From Closterium sp. Naga37s-1 (taxonomy: Eukaryota > Streptophyta > Zygnematophyceae > Desmidiales > Closteriaceae): 64,000 nucleotides of DNA. This document shows, one piece after another, positions 20,342 through 31,452 of this stretch. The notes under the pieces were generated by a model, which saw nothing but the letters and a program-made list of their open reading frames with translations, did no database searches and had not been told where the DNA came from. The position numbers and the translations under genes were made by a program. Each line of letters starts with the position of its first letter. Position 1 is the stretch's first letter. Location: NCBI GenBank assembly GCA_947471745.1, contig CANJKZ010001038.1, positions 124,001 through 188,000 on the forward strand, in the 5' to 3' direction.

Positions 20342-23300
20342 ATTTCAAGGTCGCGATCGTAGCCGTCTGTCGTGCTGCTGCATTCTGACAAGGTCAGAAA
20401 TCGTGCCGAGAAGACGCCAAGGAAAACAGTGCAGCGCATTTTCTCCCCCCTTCCAAGAAAACACACCAAAATGTTTCCCGCAGCTGAACCAAAATGGAAA
20501 ACCAGCAAAAGCCAGGTGTTAAGTCCCACGAAGAAGAACGTCGAGCGTAGAAGTCCAGGTGCAATTGCGTCGGTGTGGAAATTCGATGACGAAACCAGGT
20601 ATTACGTGCCCCAAAATTCCCAAGGGCGAACCAGTCGAAGTAGACCAGAAACCGCGGCGGAAAATCCATGTTACTCGAACTGAACAATTTTGTCTTCACG
20701 TTGCCAGAATCAGCTGATATCTTCAGCAGTTGCAGCTGGCAGCACCTGACGTGGCGAATGTAACTTGTTTGTCGTGGGCGGGTCGAGTTGAGCGGGTTGT
20801 CGTTAGTAGAGTTGGAACGGAGCGTCCTGAAATCCTCTGGCCGTGAAATCAGGGGTGGGGCGAAAACTCGATCACAGAGGCGATTAGTCGCGAAGTCGAA
20901 TACGAGCGATGGCGATAGTCGTTGCAGCAGTAACCAAATTGAATGTCACTCCGGTCGAAATTGTCGAACGCGATCCAGTATCAGATGATGTCAGCACCTT
21001 CGGCAGATTTGTCCAGACTCGCCGAGCTTTTTGTCGTAATGCGCCGAGGGCTCCTGGGCAGAGATGAAAATTTGCAGCTGTCTCTCCCACCCCTTCACTG
21101 TTGATGCCGCCTTCTTCAGTTCGTCGTAAGTCGTTCGTACCCCTTGAAAGTCCGTGTAAATCTCGCGGTGTTGCCCCACTTCGTTGCCGCGCGCGTTTAA
21201 CCAAACTCCAAAGTACTCCCACGAAATTGTCGGCGCTTCTCGCCGTAAAACCTGTAAGTCCCCACGTAAAACTCCGAAATTGTCGGTCGAAAACACAGCC
21301 CCGTAAATCCGCAGTTGCAGTTGCAGTTCGCCTCCGAAAATCTCGGACGTGCTATAGCCGCCCACTCGGTCACCATCAGTTTCCTTCGGTTTACCCGACC
21401 CCAGCATGTGGGTACAATCGAGAACCGGGGACTGCCATGGGTTATTCCGAGACCGAATTTCACGGAACCTAGTGGCATCAATGCCGTTGACTTCGTAGTC
21501 GAAAACTGCTTCCGCCGATGTTGCTTAACAAAATAACCTGTTGCTCCCACAGAGAAGTCCCTGAAGCTACAACTGCTCCCACGCTCCCTTTTTCTGAAGA
21601 ATTTCCCGAGGTGTGCGTTTAAACACCGAGGGTCCTAGGCATCCTTGCCGCTGTGTTTCTTGCCAGGCAACTTCGAAAAGTGCCCTTCAGGCGAAGTCCC
21701 CCAACGGCTCAACCGCACTCCAAGAAGCGAAGAAATACCCACAGCTTCATAATTTTTTGGTCGTTTCACCCCCCGACAATTCCGCTTCCCGCCGTTCACC
21801 CAGCGTCCGCTTTTGTCGGATGGGGTATAGTCGGTGTTGCCCGCGCGAACCCGGCCACGGTGGAGGGGCAAAGTCTATCGGAGTCGGGGTAGCCTTAGTA
21901 AAAAGGGATCCATGCCCAACCGCTTTGCAGCCCACCGTGCCCGTCACGCCACTAAACTCCACAGCTCCCGGTCCCAGCTTCGCCGCTGCGCCGTCACCTC
22001 GTGTAGACGCCCGGGTCAAGGAGAAACCAGCGAACTGCACCAGTATTGTCCTTGCGGCGCCCCGGTTTTTTCGCGTGCTGTTTCACCCAGCCCGCTTTTG
22101 TCGGAGCAGAACAGTGCCGCAACTCCCTTTTTTTTTTGTTTTTTTCTGTACAGCTGTCGAACGAGCACCAACCCAGGTGCCTTTAACCAGCGCAGGGTAG
22201 GCCCATGTTCACCCCCGTTATTCGGCCAAGTAAGTTGACTGCATGAGTCAGAACTAAAACTTGGTGGGGATGGTGAGGTTCGGGCGACGGAAGGTCACAG
22301 ATCGTTCACACCGGCTTTTAACCTGCCCTTCGCGCCGTTCTTTAACCCCCGCTTAGCCGTCGGGTAGTTTCTTCCCGTGTGTCCCGGCGGCCTGTACCAC
22401 ACTCCGAAATTGTCGGCGTAGCACCTTGAACACCGTTTAATCGTGGGCTGCTGCGGCTGTCCCCGAAAACGGCTTCCATGAACGGGAAAACCGATCTCGA
22501 AATTGTCGAACAGCTGGCAAACAGCTCCAGGCACGCAGTGTCAAACGAGTGTTTTTCAGGTGTTCAGTCCCGATATGCCCTCGCGCCTGCGCCCCACTCC
22601 GCTTAGTGCGATAAAGCCACACGCTTTTTGTTGCAGCCCGTAAGTGTCGGCGGGTCTAAAGTTCCCGTTTGTCCACGTGCACTCCTGCCGAAATACTCGA
22701 TGACGCACCCGCCATGCAGTAAAAGCCGCTGCACTTCAGGTCGGGCGGGACGACAGTTGACCCCGCATAATTCGGGCAATTCGCGTGTCGTCTCTCCTCG
22801 CCACCGACATTTTCGGACGCAAAACACCATTTGCGCCTGGCGAGTTCCCCAGCCGACATTTTCTCCACAGATGCTCCGAAATTGTCGCCCTTGCTGACGC
22901 AGACTCCTTTTCGCCAACTGCCGAAGATCCTTCCGCAGATCTCGCGCACAAGATGACGGCGAGCCACCGTCGTCACTCGTCGCGTGAGGACGATCCCGAA
23001 ATCTTCGCGCAACTGTTGACGCAGATCTGCCGACGCCAGCTGCCAAACATGATGACGAAGTCGAGGCCGTTCATGCAGATGCCGACGCAGGTCCGCTGAC
23101 GCCAGCTGCCACACGAATAAACCTCCGAAATCGTCGGAAATCGCAGCGGAAATTACTCACTTTATGTCGCGACAGCTACTGCTGCCCGTTGCCCGGGGGG
23201 AGGGAGGTCACGGTCGATCGCGACCGTTCGAGGCAAGGATCCGGCGGTGCCGAGGAGTGCACGATAAATCCATGGCCGCGAAGAGCAACTAACCCGTTCT

Positions 23301-23413
23301 CTTGGCCGGCCTAGGCAACTCCTGGACCCCAGGACATCCTTCCTCGTCCCCCCCCCGAGGGGTATTACACTCTAAAAAGCGGGGTGAGCTAGGAAAGTAG
23401 CTCTGATACCAGG
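20342..23413 (-). other. Element C internal region, non-coding, with a dispersed near-palindrome
   Basis: About 3.1 kb with no transposon protein in any frame. A motif CCGAAATTGTCGG or close variants recurs at 20955, 21222, 21274, 22404, 22497, 22876 and 23125, and once inverted near 21775. The spacing is irregular, so it is not a simple tandem repeat. Open frames here are not supported by any recognisable domain. The segment nearest 23413 holds the primer site. Confidence 0.7.
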
Positions 23414-23686
23414 TGTTATGAATAAACTTGCAGAGTGCGCAGAATATCGAATAACGAGAATGAGAATTACAGAATGCCGATACAATGAGAATGCCGAGGC
23501 CTAAATAGGGGAAATCCTAGCTAGGCGGGGAGGTTGGGCGAGGATGGCTCGGTGATGGTTGCGATTGGTGCGGAGGCGACTCGGGAGTGGTTCGGTGCGA
23601 CGAAATAGGAAGAACAGGTTCGTCGCGTGACCCTCGGGATGTCCTCGCTAATAACTGGCTACAGTAAGGAATTCTAATTCCTTACA
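23414..23686 (-). repeat. Element C 5' LTR
   Basis: 273 bp with one mismatch to 12640-12912. The minus-strand primer site TGGTATCAGAGC lies just inside. The right TSD CTATT follows at 23687-23691. Confidence 0.96.
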
Positions 23687-23691
23687 CTATT

Positions 23692-25589
23692 TCGAGATTT
23701 GTAACCTCTCCAGTTTCTTGTTACGAGAACGAAAGTGCAGATTCTCTGAAGTTTTTCACGCTGCATCTTCGAGCTCCTTGCGTTTGTCTGTCATTTTAAA
23801 ACCAGAGGGCCAAGAAGGCCTAGTACAAGCTATGAGGGCTTGTTCGTATTTTTGACACCAGTGTCATTTGGCTATTTTGATACTACCAACATAGTTGGCA
23901 TGGTGTCAAAATTTAACAGAATGGTGGCCAGTAAAATGAGTCGGACACCCTCAGACTTTGACAAAGTCAATAATTACGAGCCAGCCAGAATCGTCGCAAC
24001 AAACAACCCCATCACCCCTAGCGCCCAGTCAAGACACACCGTTTCCTACGTCAAACCTACAGCTAGTTGAGAACTTCGTTGGCTTCGACGTGCACAAATC
24101 AGCTGAATACACTAGGAGGACCCAACTAATCAGCTGCGTCGTTGATGATCCTACGTGCGCTTCGAGTTGACACTGATGCTATAGTGATCGACACGCATAA
24201 TCACTAGCACTTTGGGCTGACACGCATAGCCACCTGGTGTCAAAACTACGGACAGGATTTGAGCCCCTTGCGCTAGTAAAATCTCTACCTTGGACACTAA
24301 AATCCCAGCAGTCGCTTTGGGCCGTTGATCTCCAAGGGCGCGCCGCTTATCTGTCTGAGATCCCTTGAAGCGACAACGGCTGCTTAAAATCGGCATCGCG
24401 AGTGACGGAAACATTATCCGCGGCCGCGGTCACACCTAACAGCCGGATCAGCGGCGACATCGCCGACAAAAGCGCGAAGACAATGCAATCGCAGCGACAA
24501 CGCAATCGCAGCGACAGCGCAAGCACAACGCAAGCACCGTGCGACACCGGCGGCATCACGAGTAGCGGCGACGCTGGCGCGGCGACGTCCTTGGCAGGCA
24601 ACATGAAGAGCATCAGCATCGGTGTCATGGTTTTGCGCGGCACCCCGGCGGTTGTGGCGCGATGCTCTGGCTTCGTGCTCGCTGCACTGGCTGCTTTCAT
24701 GCTCTCATGTATGATGCTCTTCTGCTCTCACTACCACTATGGCATTTTGATACTCTCATGCTCTCACTTTACTCTCGTGGTCTCACTCTTCTCTCAAGCT
24801 ATTACTATAATTAACATGCTCTCACTATTCTCTCATGCTTATTTGCTCACTATCACTTTATGCCGTCATTGTATTCTCAGATGCTCACTCCCACTGTTCT
24901 CTGATGCTCTCGGTGTCATATGCCCTCACTGTATTATGATAATGTGTTCATGCCCTCTGTATTCTGATTCTTTCACCATACGCACGTGCTCTCACTATAC
25001 TCTGGCGTGCTCTGAGGTTTTCCCCCACTTTCTTCCTCTCCATTTCCCGCTTTCCCCATTGAAAAAAAAAGGTAAAATTTTTACGCAAGCTGATCAGGGC
25101 TGCCCTTTGCTTATCATTCCATCCTCCTCCCCCCGCTGCCCTCCCAACGCCTTCCCCCTTCCTCTTCCCCCCACGTACCCGCTCTCAGCATGTGCGCCCA
25201 GGGCTGCTGCTGTCATTCTGCAACCTGCAAGTAAGCTTGTACAGAAGAACACGAGTTCGAGTCGAATATATTGTAAAAAAAAAGCCTTGCAAGCAGTGTC
25301 TGATTTCGTATTTTCTCCGCCTAGGAGATTTCAAATCAATTTAGATTGTATTTTTTTTCTTCTCCTTCCGTCATCGATCTTTCCTTTTGTCGATGTTCTT
25401 TCCGTTCCTTTCCACATGATTTCCGTTCGTCTCCTCGCACCTGTTCCTCTCCTCCTTTCTGTTCCTCTCTTCATATCTCTCCCTTTTTTGAAATCTCGTT
25501 TCTGATTCAAATCTTGGCCCCGTTCCTCCTTGAAAATCTCGGTTCCCAACCCCTCATTTCGCATCCCCTGCACCCATTCTTCCCTCACA
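23692..25589. other. Host-like sequence with an imperfect hairpin and a degenerate repeat
   Basis: No gene is recognised. At 23875-23911 an imperfect inverted repeat (TTTTGATAC..CCAAC / GTTGG..GTGTCAAAA) could fold. From 24690 to 25010 the phrase TGCTCTCACT and variants recur at irregular 25-45-bp spacing, a strongly pyrimidine-biased decayed repeat. The last 300 bp before 25590 are pyrimidine-rich and could be the intron upstream of the first EGF-like exon. Confidence 0.5.
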
Positions 25590-27180
25590 CAACATGTGAT
25601 ATTAAGGGCTGTAGTGCGAACAGCACGTGTGACATGTCTAGTGTGACCTGTATTTGTGACTCTGGTTTCATGCTTCAGTCGGACGCCAGGACGTGCGTTG
25701 GTAGGTGCTGAGTGTTGTGCCGCTGGGTTCAAATGCTAATGTGTACTTCATGATCGTGCAGCTGTGCTCTGCCTCTTGCATCTGCTGGTACATTTTGTCG
25801 CACTATATTCTCACCCCTTCTTTCACATCCCTTTGCTTTTGGTAAAATCCTTCCCCCCCCCCCCCCCTTTCCTGATAGTATCTTACGTCGTACCGCCGCT
25901 ATATTCACGTCCCCTCCAAACCCCCCCTCCTTTCTACTCGGCCTCTGCCCTCACCCAGATGCTTGCCTCCTAAAGGGCTGTGGTGCGAACAGCACCTATG
26001 TCAAGACCATTGGAGTGGCCTCCTGTGTGTGTGACTCTGGCTTCGTGCTGCAGGCTGACGGCAGGACGTGCATTGGTAGGTGCTGGGTGTTGTGCCACAG
26101 TGATCACATGCTGCTGTGTGCTTAATGATTTCCTCATGCAACGGTCGGTCCTGTTTGCTTAATTTCTTTACCTCTCTTTTTGCATCCCTTTTCAAAAGGT
26201 CGTTTTGGTGCAATCATGGCCCTTACCACCTTACCACGCATGCTCCTCTTGACAGAATCACATTTTCCACCACCCTACCTTCTACGTCCCTTCCACCCCA
26301 CCTCTCCCTCTCCTCCCCCTCTTCCCCCACCCAAATGCCTGCAAGATTCAGGGCTGTGGTGCGAACAGCACCCGCGTCAAGAACGATGGAGTGCCCTCCT
26401 GTGTTTGCAACTCTGGCTTCGTGCTGCAGGCTGATGGCAGGACGTGCATCGGTACGTGTTGAGTGCTATACCTCTCTGTTCAATGGTAGCTGTTGGCTGC
26501 CTCCAGCATGAGTCAGTCGATCCTGTCAATGCAGAGTTGTCTCACACACCCTTTCACGTCCCAACTTGAAAAGAAATGAAAGTCCGACTTTTGGTCTCGC
26601 CTTTTGTCACAAAGTTCTGATCCCTCTATCCCTCATTCAACGTCTCCTCTACCCCTCATTTCTCATCTCCTCCATATGTTCCCCCTCCCAGATGCCTGCA
26701 AAATCTAAGGCTGTGGTACTTACAGCAGCTGTGTCAAGACCGATGGAGTGGCCTCCTGTGTTTCTGACTCTGGTTTCGTGCTGCAGTCGGATGGCAGGAC
26801 GTGCATCGGGAAGTGCTGAGTGTTGTGACTCTGTGCTCAAGGTCTGCTCTGCGCGTGTTGATCTACCTCATGCATCTGTGAGCTGCTTCTAGCATGTGGT
26901 ACTTTTCCTGGGATCGCATAATATCTTCAGATCTCCTATTGCATCATCTTTTAGAAATCAGTTTCTGGTGGCCCCCACTCTCCCGGCAGAATCGGGACTC
27001 CCACCATCCCTTGTTTCATGTCCTCTCCCACCCTGCTCTCCCCTCTCCTCCGCCTTCTCTCAGATGCCTGCAGGGTTCTGCGTTGTGGCTCATACAGCCG
27101 CTGTGTCAAGACCAATGGAGTGGCGTCTTGTGTTTGCTACACTGGTTACGTGCTGCAGTCAGATGGCAGGACGTGCAAGT
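25590..27180 (+). pseudogene. Five-exon EGF-like array, decayed
   Basis: Five EGF-like modules lie at 25590-25700, 25959-26075, 26335-26451, 26692-26808 and 27064-27180. The first is 111 nt, the others 117 nt. All are phase 1-1, and the start-to-start spacing is 357-376 bp. Each follows the six-cysteine plan C..GCG.NS.C.K..GVASCVC.SGFVLQ.DGRTC. Such modules usually bind partners or calcium in extracellular proteins. Damage is visible. Modules 1 and 3 lack the AG acceptor (CA and AA). Cys3 is Tyr in module 2 and Arg in module 3. Module 4 has an in-frame TAA, a Cys5-to-Ser change and a lost donor (GG for GT). Module 5 ends in TAG. Good donors remain after modules 1-3 (GTAGGT, GTAGGT, GTACGT). 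I infer tandem duplication of an exon-intron unit in a receptor or matrix-protein gene, now a pseudogene here. Confidence 0.8.
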
Positions 27181-28111
27181 AGTCCGCAGGAGGTGGGTGA
27201 TATTATGCTGCTTCCAGTGCCAATGCTTACACTGATGTTATACGTCCCTAACACCTCGTTTGAAACACCTCGTTCCCCTCACCGAGATGCATACGGGGAC
27301 GTGAGCTGGTGTAAGAACAGGCACTGTTTCAATGGGTGTAGCGCTTACCGATGACCCAGGCTAAATGGCTTATCTATTTATCCTCTCTTGCACCCTTAGT
27401 CCTATGCCTGAGACGTCTCATTTTATCTCTCACTCCCTCACACCCTTTCCAATCCGTTTCTCATCCCTCTCCTTCCAACAGGCAAGCCACCTCTGGAATA
27501 GTCACTCTCTTATGTCAACAAAACTCTTTATGGATTGTGGCAGATTCCTTTAAGTCTATAGTAGGGGACTAGGGTCTATCTTTCACCTTTTGGTTGGCTA
27601 GTTTTGGCACCAATTCACAACTTATGCATACAGACATAAATTCTTCTTTCCCCTCCTCTTGCTTTGTTCGGCACTTTATTTTATATTATTTTTTATTTCT
27701 ATTATTGTATTTTCTTGTGTGCAATTTGTTGAAGTGGTTGAGTGAAACCCGATGGTTATTGAAACTTGATTATGACCAGTGGAGGTGTATCATTATAATG
27801 TGCGAGCTTTCAGGAAAGGTCTCAATCAGTGCCGCCCCCTAAAATTTAAAACATTACCTACCCTGACTAAAATTCACCCTGATTTTTCAGTGCTGTGTGT
27901 TAAAGCCCGAGTACCACATGGATGTTTCAGTCGCGAACATTCTTGCTGCAGTGCCTAAGATGGGCGAGGGGTGAGGCAGCAAATGGGTATTCGCTTAAAT
28001 GCACCAGACTCACTTGATGCTGTGCCTCGGTTTGGTGAAACGAATGCAACAGCTGAATAGCTTGGGAGTCATCACGCCCTCTGCCCCTACGCCTCTTAAA
28101 CCTAGCGGACT
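27181..28111. other. No gene recognised
   Basis: A short Cys-containing stretch at 27286-27354 (SWCKNRHCFNGCSAYR, then TGA) could be another EGF-like fragment but is too small to call. The rest is AT-rich around 27640-27730 with no recognised motif. Confidence 0.5.
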
Positions 28112-28870
28112 AGGCCTTAGATCCGTCCTCCTGTGGCTCAGATCCGCCCTCTCGCAGACCCGATCTGCCCTCCCGCGGTTTCGATCCGCCCTCCCGCAGA
28201 CCCGATCTGCCCTCTCGCGGCCTTACTCTGCACTACAGCAACTCCCCTCCCTCCTCTTGCTCGCCGCTGCACCTCTCGTCACGCCTCGCCGCGGACGAGC
28301 TGCACGTAGCCGCGGAAGTCGGACGCGCCATCGTGGACCCGACCCATACGCAGTCGCGGGTGACCAGCGTGTCGTCGCGGACAGCCCGCCGCCGCAGACG
28401 ACTATCAACCCGTCGCGGACAGCCGTGCAGCGGTTAACGACATGTGCGCCACCGCGGACGGCCGGCGTGCAGCCGCGGACGACGAGCGCGTCGCCGCGGA
28501 CGGCTGACACACGACCGCGGATGACGAGCGCGCCGCCGCGGACGGCCGACACGAAGCCATGGACGATGGGCGCGCCGCCGTGGACGGCCAACATGCAGCC
28601 GCGCATGCCTAGCCCGTCGTCGCGGAAGGCCTGTGCGTAGCTGCAGCCGACCAGCGCGCAACCGCCCCTGACGTGCGCCCAATTCAGGCACGCACCTCCA
28701 GCACGCGCCCTACCCCCCTGCCCCGCCTCCCCCTACTCCACCTCCAACAGAACCAACAGCGACACCAGCAGCGGCACCGGCAGCGGCACCAGCACCGGCA
28801 CCAGCACCAGCACCGGCAGCGGCACCAGCATCGGCACCGGTAGCGGCATTGGCGGGAGTACTAGCAGCGG
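28112..28870 (+). repeat. GC-rich repeat leader of a degenerate retroelement
   Basis: About 30-bp units of the type AGATCCGCCCTCCCGCAGACC (28112-28235) are followed by GCCGCGGACGGCCGACACG-like units (28300-28650) and CACCAGCACCGGCAC units (28740-28870). The block directly precedes a gag-like ATG at 28892, echoing the leader repeats of elements A, B, D and F. Confidence 0.7.
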
Positions 28871-28891
28871 CACCTTCCTGCCCTCGCCATC

Positions 28892-30670
28892 ATGGCGTCT
28901 TCACATTCGTCGGTCAACTTAGCGACCTTCGACACCCTCGAGCTGTTGGGTCACATCCCCCATCTATACCCCTTAGTAGTGGTCAGTGGATACACCTTCA
29001 GTCTATCATGTTCCAGCAAGAGTGTGGTCTTCGGCCCGTCGCCCCTTCCGCCCCCACCGGACCTGCTCCCGACGCTCTCGGACCCGAACGTCGGGTCACC
29101 TGGTGATCCTCCCCCCTTCACGGCGGAGACTGCCATCCGTACCTATTGCACCACCCTCAACAACCACCTCCATCGGCAAGTGCGCTATGAGGACGACAAG
29201 TCTATCTACGATGATGCTGCTGTTCGCAACCGCAAATATCAAGACCACCTCGACACGTACACCACACACCTCGCCACCTACACCACTGATATTGCTGCAT
29301 GGCGCAATGCTGATTGCTGCCATTCTCCTTGCCACCATCCCTTTCTCCCTCAAATGACAGGTCTCACCTACCTCCTCCTCCCACCTGCGGCAACTGCTCG
29401 TCGACCTCTTTGACAGGCAGGACATTGACACCATCTACGCGCTCATCAAGGGTTTCAGGTCCCTCTCCATGGACTCCACTACCGGCGCAGCCACCTTCAC
29501 TCGCCACGCCCTCGGCCTTGCTCGCTGCCTTGCACCATTGGATGTTATTTACCCTGACACCTTCATATGCTGCACCTCCTCAAGGACCTCACCCCTGCCT
29601 TTGACACCCACAAAGCTACATGCAGCCCATCTCTAAGCATCACACTCCTGCTCAGGTTGCATAGTGGATTATCACCAACGAGGCTGAAATCCTTTGCCAT
29701 TCTTACTCTATCGCCGCAGCAACACAGCTGTGAAGCAGCAAGAGCTGGTGTGGGGGTGGGCGTGGAGGTGGGCGTGGTGGTGGGTGAGGCAGTTCAAGCG
29801 GCCGCGGTGGTGCTGGTCGTGGTGCAGCAACGGCCTTCCCGCCCTGTCAGTACTTGCCCCTTCATGGTCCTACTCGAGGCCAACGCTACAACCAAATCAC
29901 TCATGCAATTGGAACCTGCTTCAAGCCATTACGCCCCTTTCTGCTCTACGCCCCTCGCTCCTCCACCCAGGCCCACCAGGCCCTTACCCCTCCCTCGCAG
30001 CAGCAGCAACGTGTTCAGCAGCAGGGGCCGCAACAGTACGGGCGGTTGCTTCAGCATCTCCAGCAGCAGCTTTAGAAACTCTAATAGCAGCTCGACCTCC
30101 AGCCCCAGCTGCCTCTCTTCCCTCCTCCTCCTGCCCCTCACCAGCAGCCCTTTCCTAGTTGGACCGCCGAAAAATGCCTCCTCCGCGGCCCACCTCTCTA
30201 GCGCATCTCCCGCACCATCCACAAGTGGCAATATGAACTGCTTTCCCTCCTCTGGCTTTGTTGAATTGCTTAGTCAGGCCGCATCTGTTGCATCCCCCAT
30301 GTATGCCCCTGCTATTAATGAAACTTTGTTCCTGTACTCTGCCTCACCCTCCTCCAACCTTGATGTTGGTACACTGTGCCCTCTTCCCACACCCACCTCC
30401 CTCCTCGGCGTTAACAACAGTTTTTCCATCCCCTATTATAACACCTCCACCCTGCCGTGTCCTCTCTTCCTTAAGGTACTGGCACCGGTATCCCCGATTG
30501 CCAGTCTCGCGACATTCTTCAGACTTACATCCTCCCTCACTCCCCACTGCAAAACAGCTCGGCTGAGAGTTGTGTTCGGGATCACCAAAACAGCCCGGTC
30601 TCTTCTTGTCCAAGCCTCCTGCCCCCCTTCTCTGTGGGACTACGCCTGTAACGTATTACCTAAGACGTAG
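28892..30670 (+). pseudogene. Degenerate gag-like retroelement protein
   Basis: It starts MASSHSSVNLATFDTLELLG. The first segment has a tract of regular charged and aromatic spacing (TYCTTLNNHLHRQVRYEDDKSIYDD, read at about 29137-29210). Coding character then jumps frame near 29370 (HLRQLLVDLFDRQDIDTIYAL and TGAATFTRHALGLARCLAPLDVIYPDTF) and again near 29567 (MLHLLKDLTPAFDTHKAT). A Gly-rich stretch and a Gln-rich stretch follow at 29740-30080. The order of helical segment, Gly-rich and Gln-rich tail resembles copia gag, but no family hallmark is certain. Several frameshifts and stops mean it cannot make one protein. Confidence 0.45.
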
Positions 30671-30720
30671 CTCCCCTATTAGTCTAACTCTACTTAGCGC
30701 GACCTACGCTAGCTAGCGGG

Positions 30721-31214
30721 TGTCGAGGGGATTTGTGTGTTGGGGATTCAGAGGGGTTGAGTTGAGTAACAATTGTAACCAACCACCACAAAATGACAAA
30801 CCAGGTTGGGGAACGTTCCAACCCTCACATTGGTCGGAATTCCAACCAACCAGAATTGTGGAACCTTGTTACACCTTATCTTGCCAATGTTTACAGGTGC
30901 ACAATGTTCATTGGCTCACAGCATAACATGCCACCTAAGCAACCCCACCTTAGGAGCTCCACCACCTTGTGGCCATGGAGGAGGAGGAGCTCCCCAAGAA
31001 GTTATTGGAGGGGGTCTGAGCCAAGAGCTTATTCTTCCCATTCCAACTTTCAACAACTCAATATTGGAAATGAAATTTCGTCTAAGTCAATACTCTTCTC
31101 CGCGCCATCTACATAGTGGTTATTATTACATAGAGTAACTTATGATCTCAAGATCTTATAAACTCTGTTATTTTATGCCTGCAGCCCGTTTGTTATAAAG
31201 GCAAAGCTGTTACA
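30721..31214 (+). repeat. Candidate LTR with adjacent primer site
   Basis: The stretch begins TGTCGAGGGG and ends CTGTTACA. It is followed at 31216-31227 by TGGTATCACGAG, which matches a tRNA-Met primer site. This marks the 3' edge of a 5' LTR of about 494 bp. No second copy occurs in the window, so the left edge and intactness are unproven. Internal sequence after 31228 soon gives way to an unrelated LINE-like RT. Confidence 0.5.
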
Positions 31215-31452
31215 TTGGTATCACGAGCTTAGGTTGATCCTTACACTTGTCTGGATTCATCTTTGGATATATTATTTCTTATACTTTTTTTTTTCCTGTT
31301 TGAGTAAAGGGCTTTAGATAGATTTTTAAGCAACTTGAAAAGAATATATCAAGACCTGGAGGATTGATGACTACTAGTTCTTCAAGCTACATAACCTTCA
31401 AGCATATTTGAGAGAGTAAAATCTCTCTTGCCCTCCAGTATCTCAACAAGCT

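Larger units (their letters stand above)
12640..23686 (-). mobile_element. Element C: non-coding LTR retrotransposon split by element B
   Basis: The 273-bp LTRs at 12640-12912 and 23414-23686 (TGTTATGAAT...TTCCTTACA) differ by one visible base. The TSD CTATT is perfect (12635-12639 and 23687-23691). The primer site reads on the minus strand from 23411 as TGGTATCAGAGCTACT, two bases inside the LTR edge. A purine-rich tract (GGAAGGTGGAAGAG on the minus strand) adjoins the other LTR at 12913. Without element B its own length is about 3.9 kb, and no gag, protease, integrase or RT frame is present. It is therefore a LARD-like, non-autonomous element mobilised by an unidentified partner. Element B inserted into it afterwards. 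Confidence 0.95.

Noticed and set aside
21613..22238. Plus-strand frames of 134-195 codons in element C
   Set aside because: Element C is non-coding by every test I could apply; these frames have no domain and overlap frames on the other strand.
30721..31400. LTR candidate as the 3' LTR of the gag-like element at 28.9 kb
   Set aside because: A primer site follows it, which marks a 5' LTR. No matching LTR lies upstream of the gag-like region, so the pairing is not supported.
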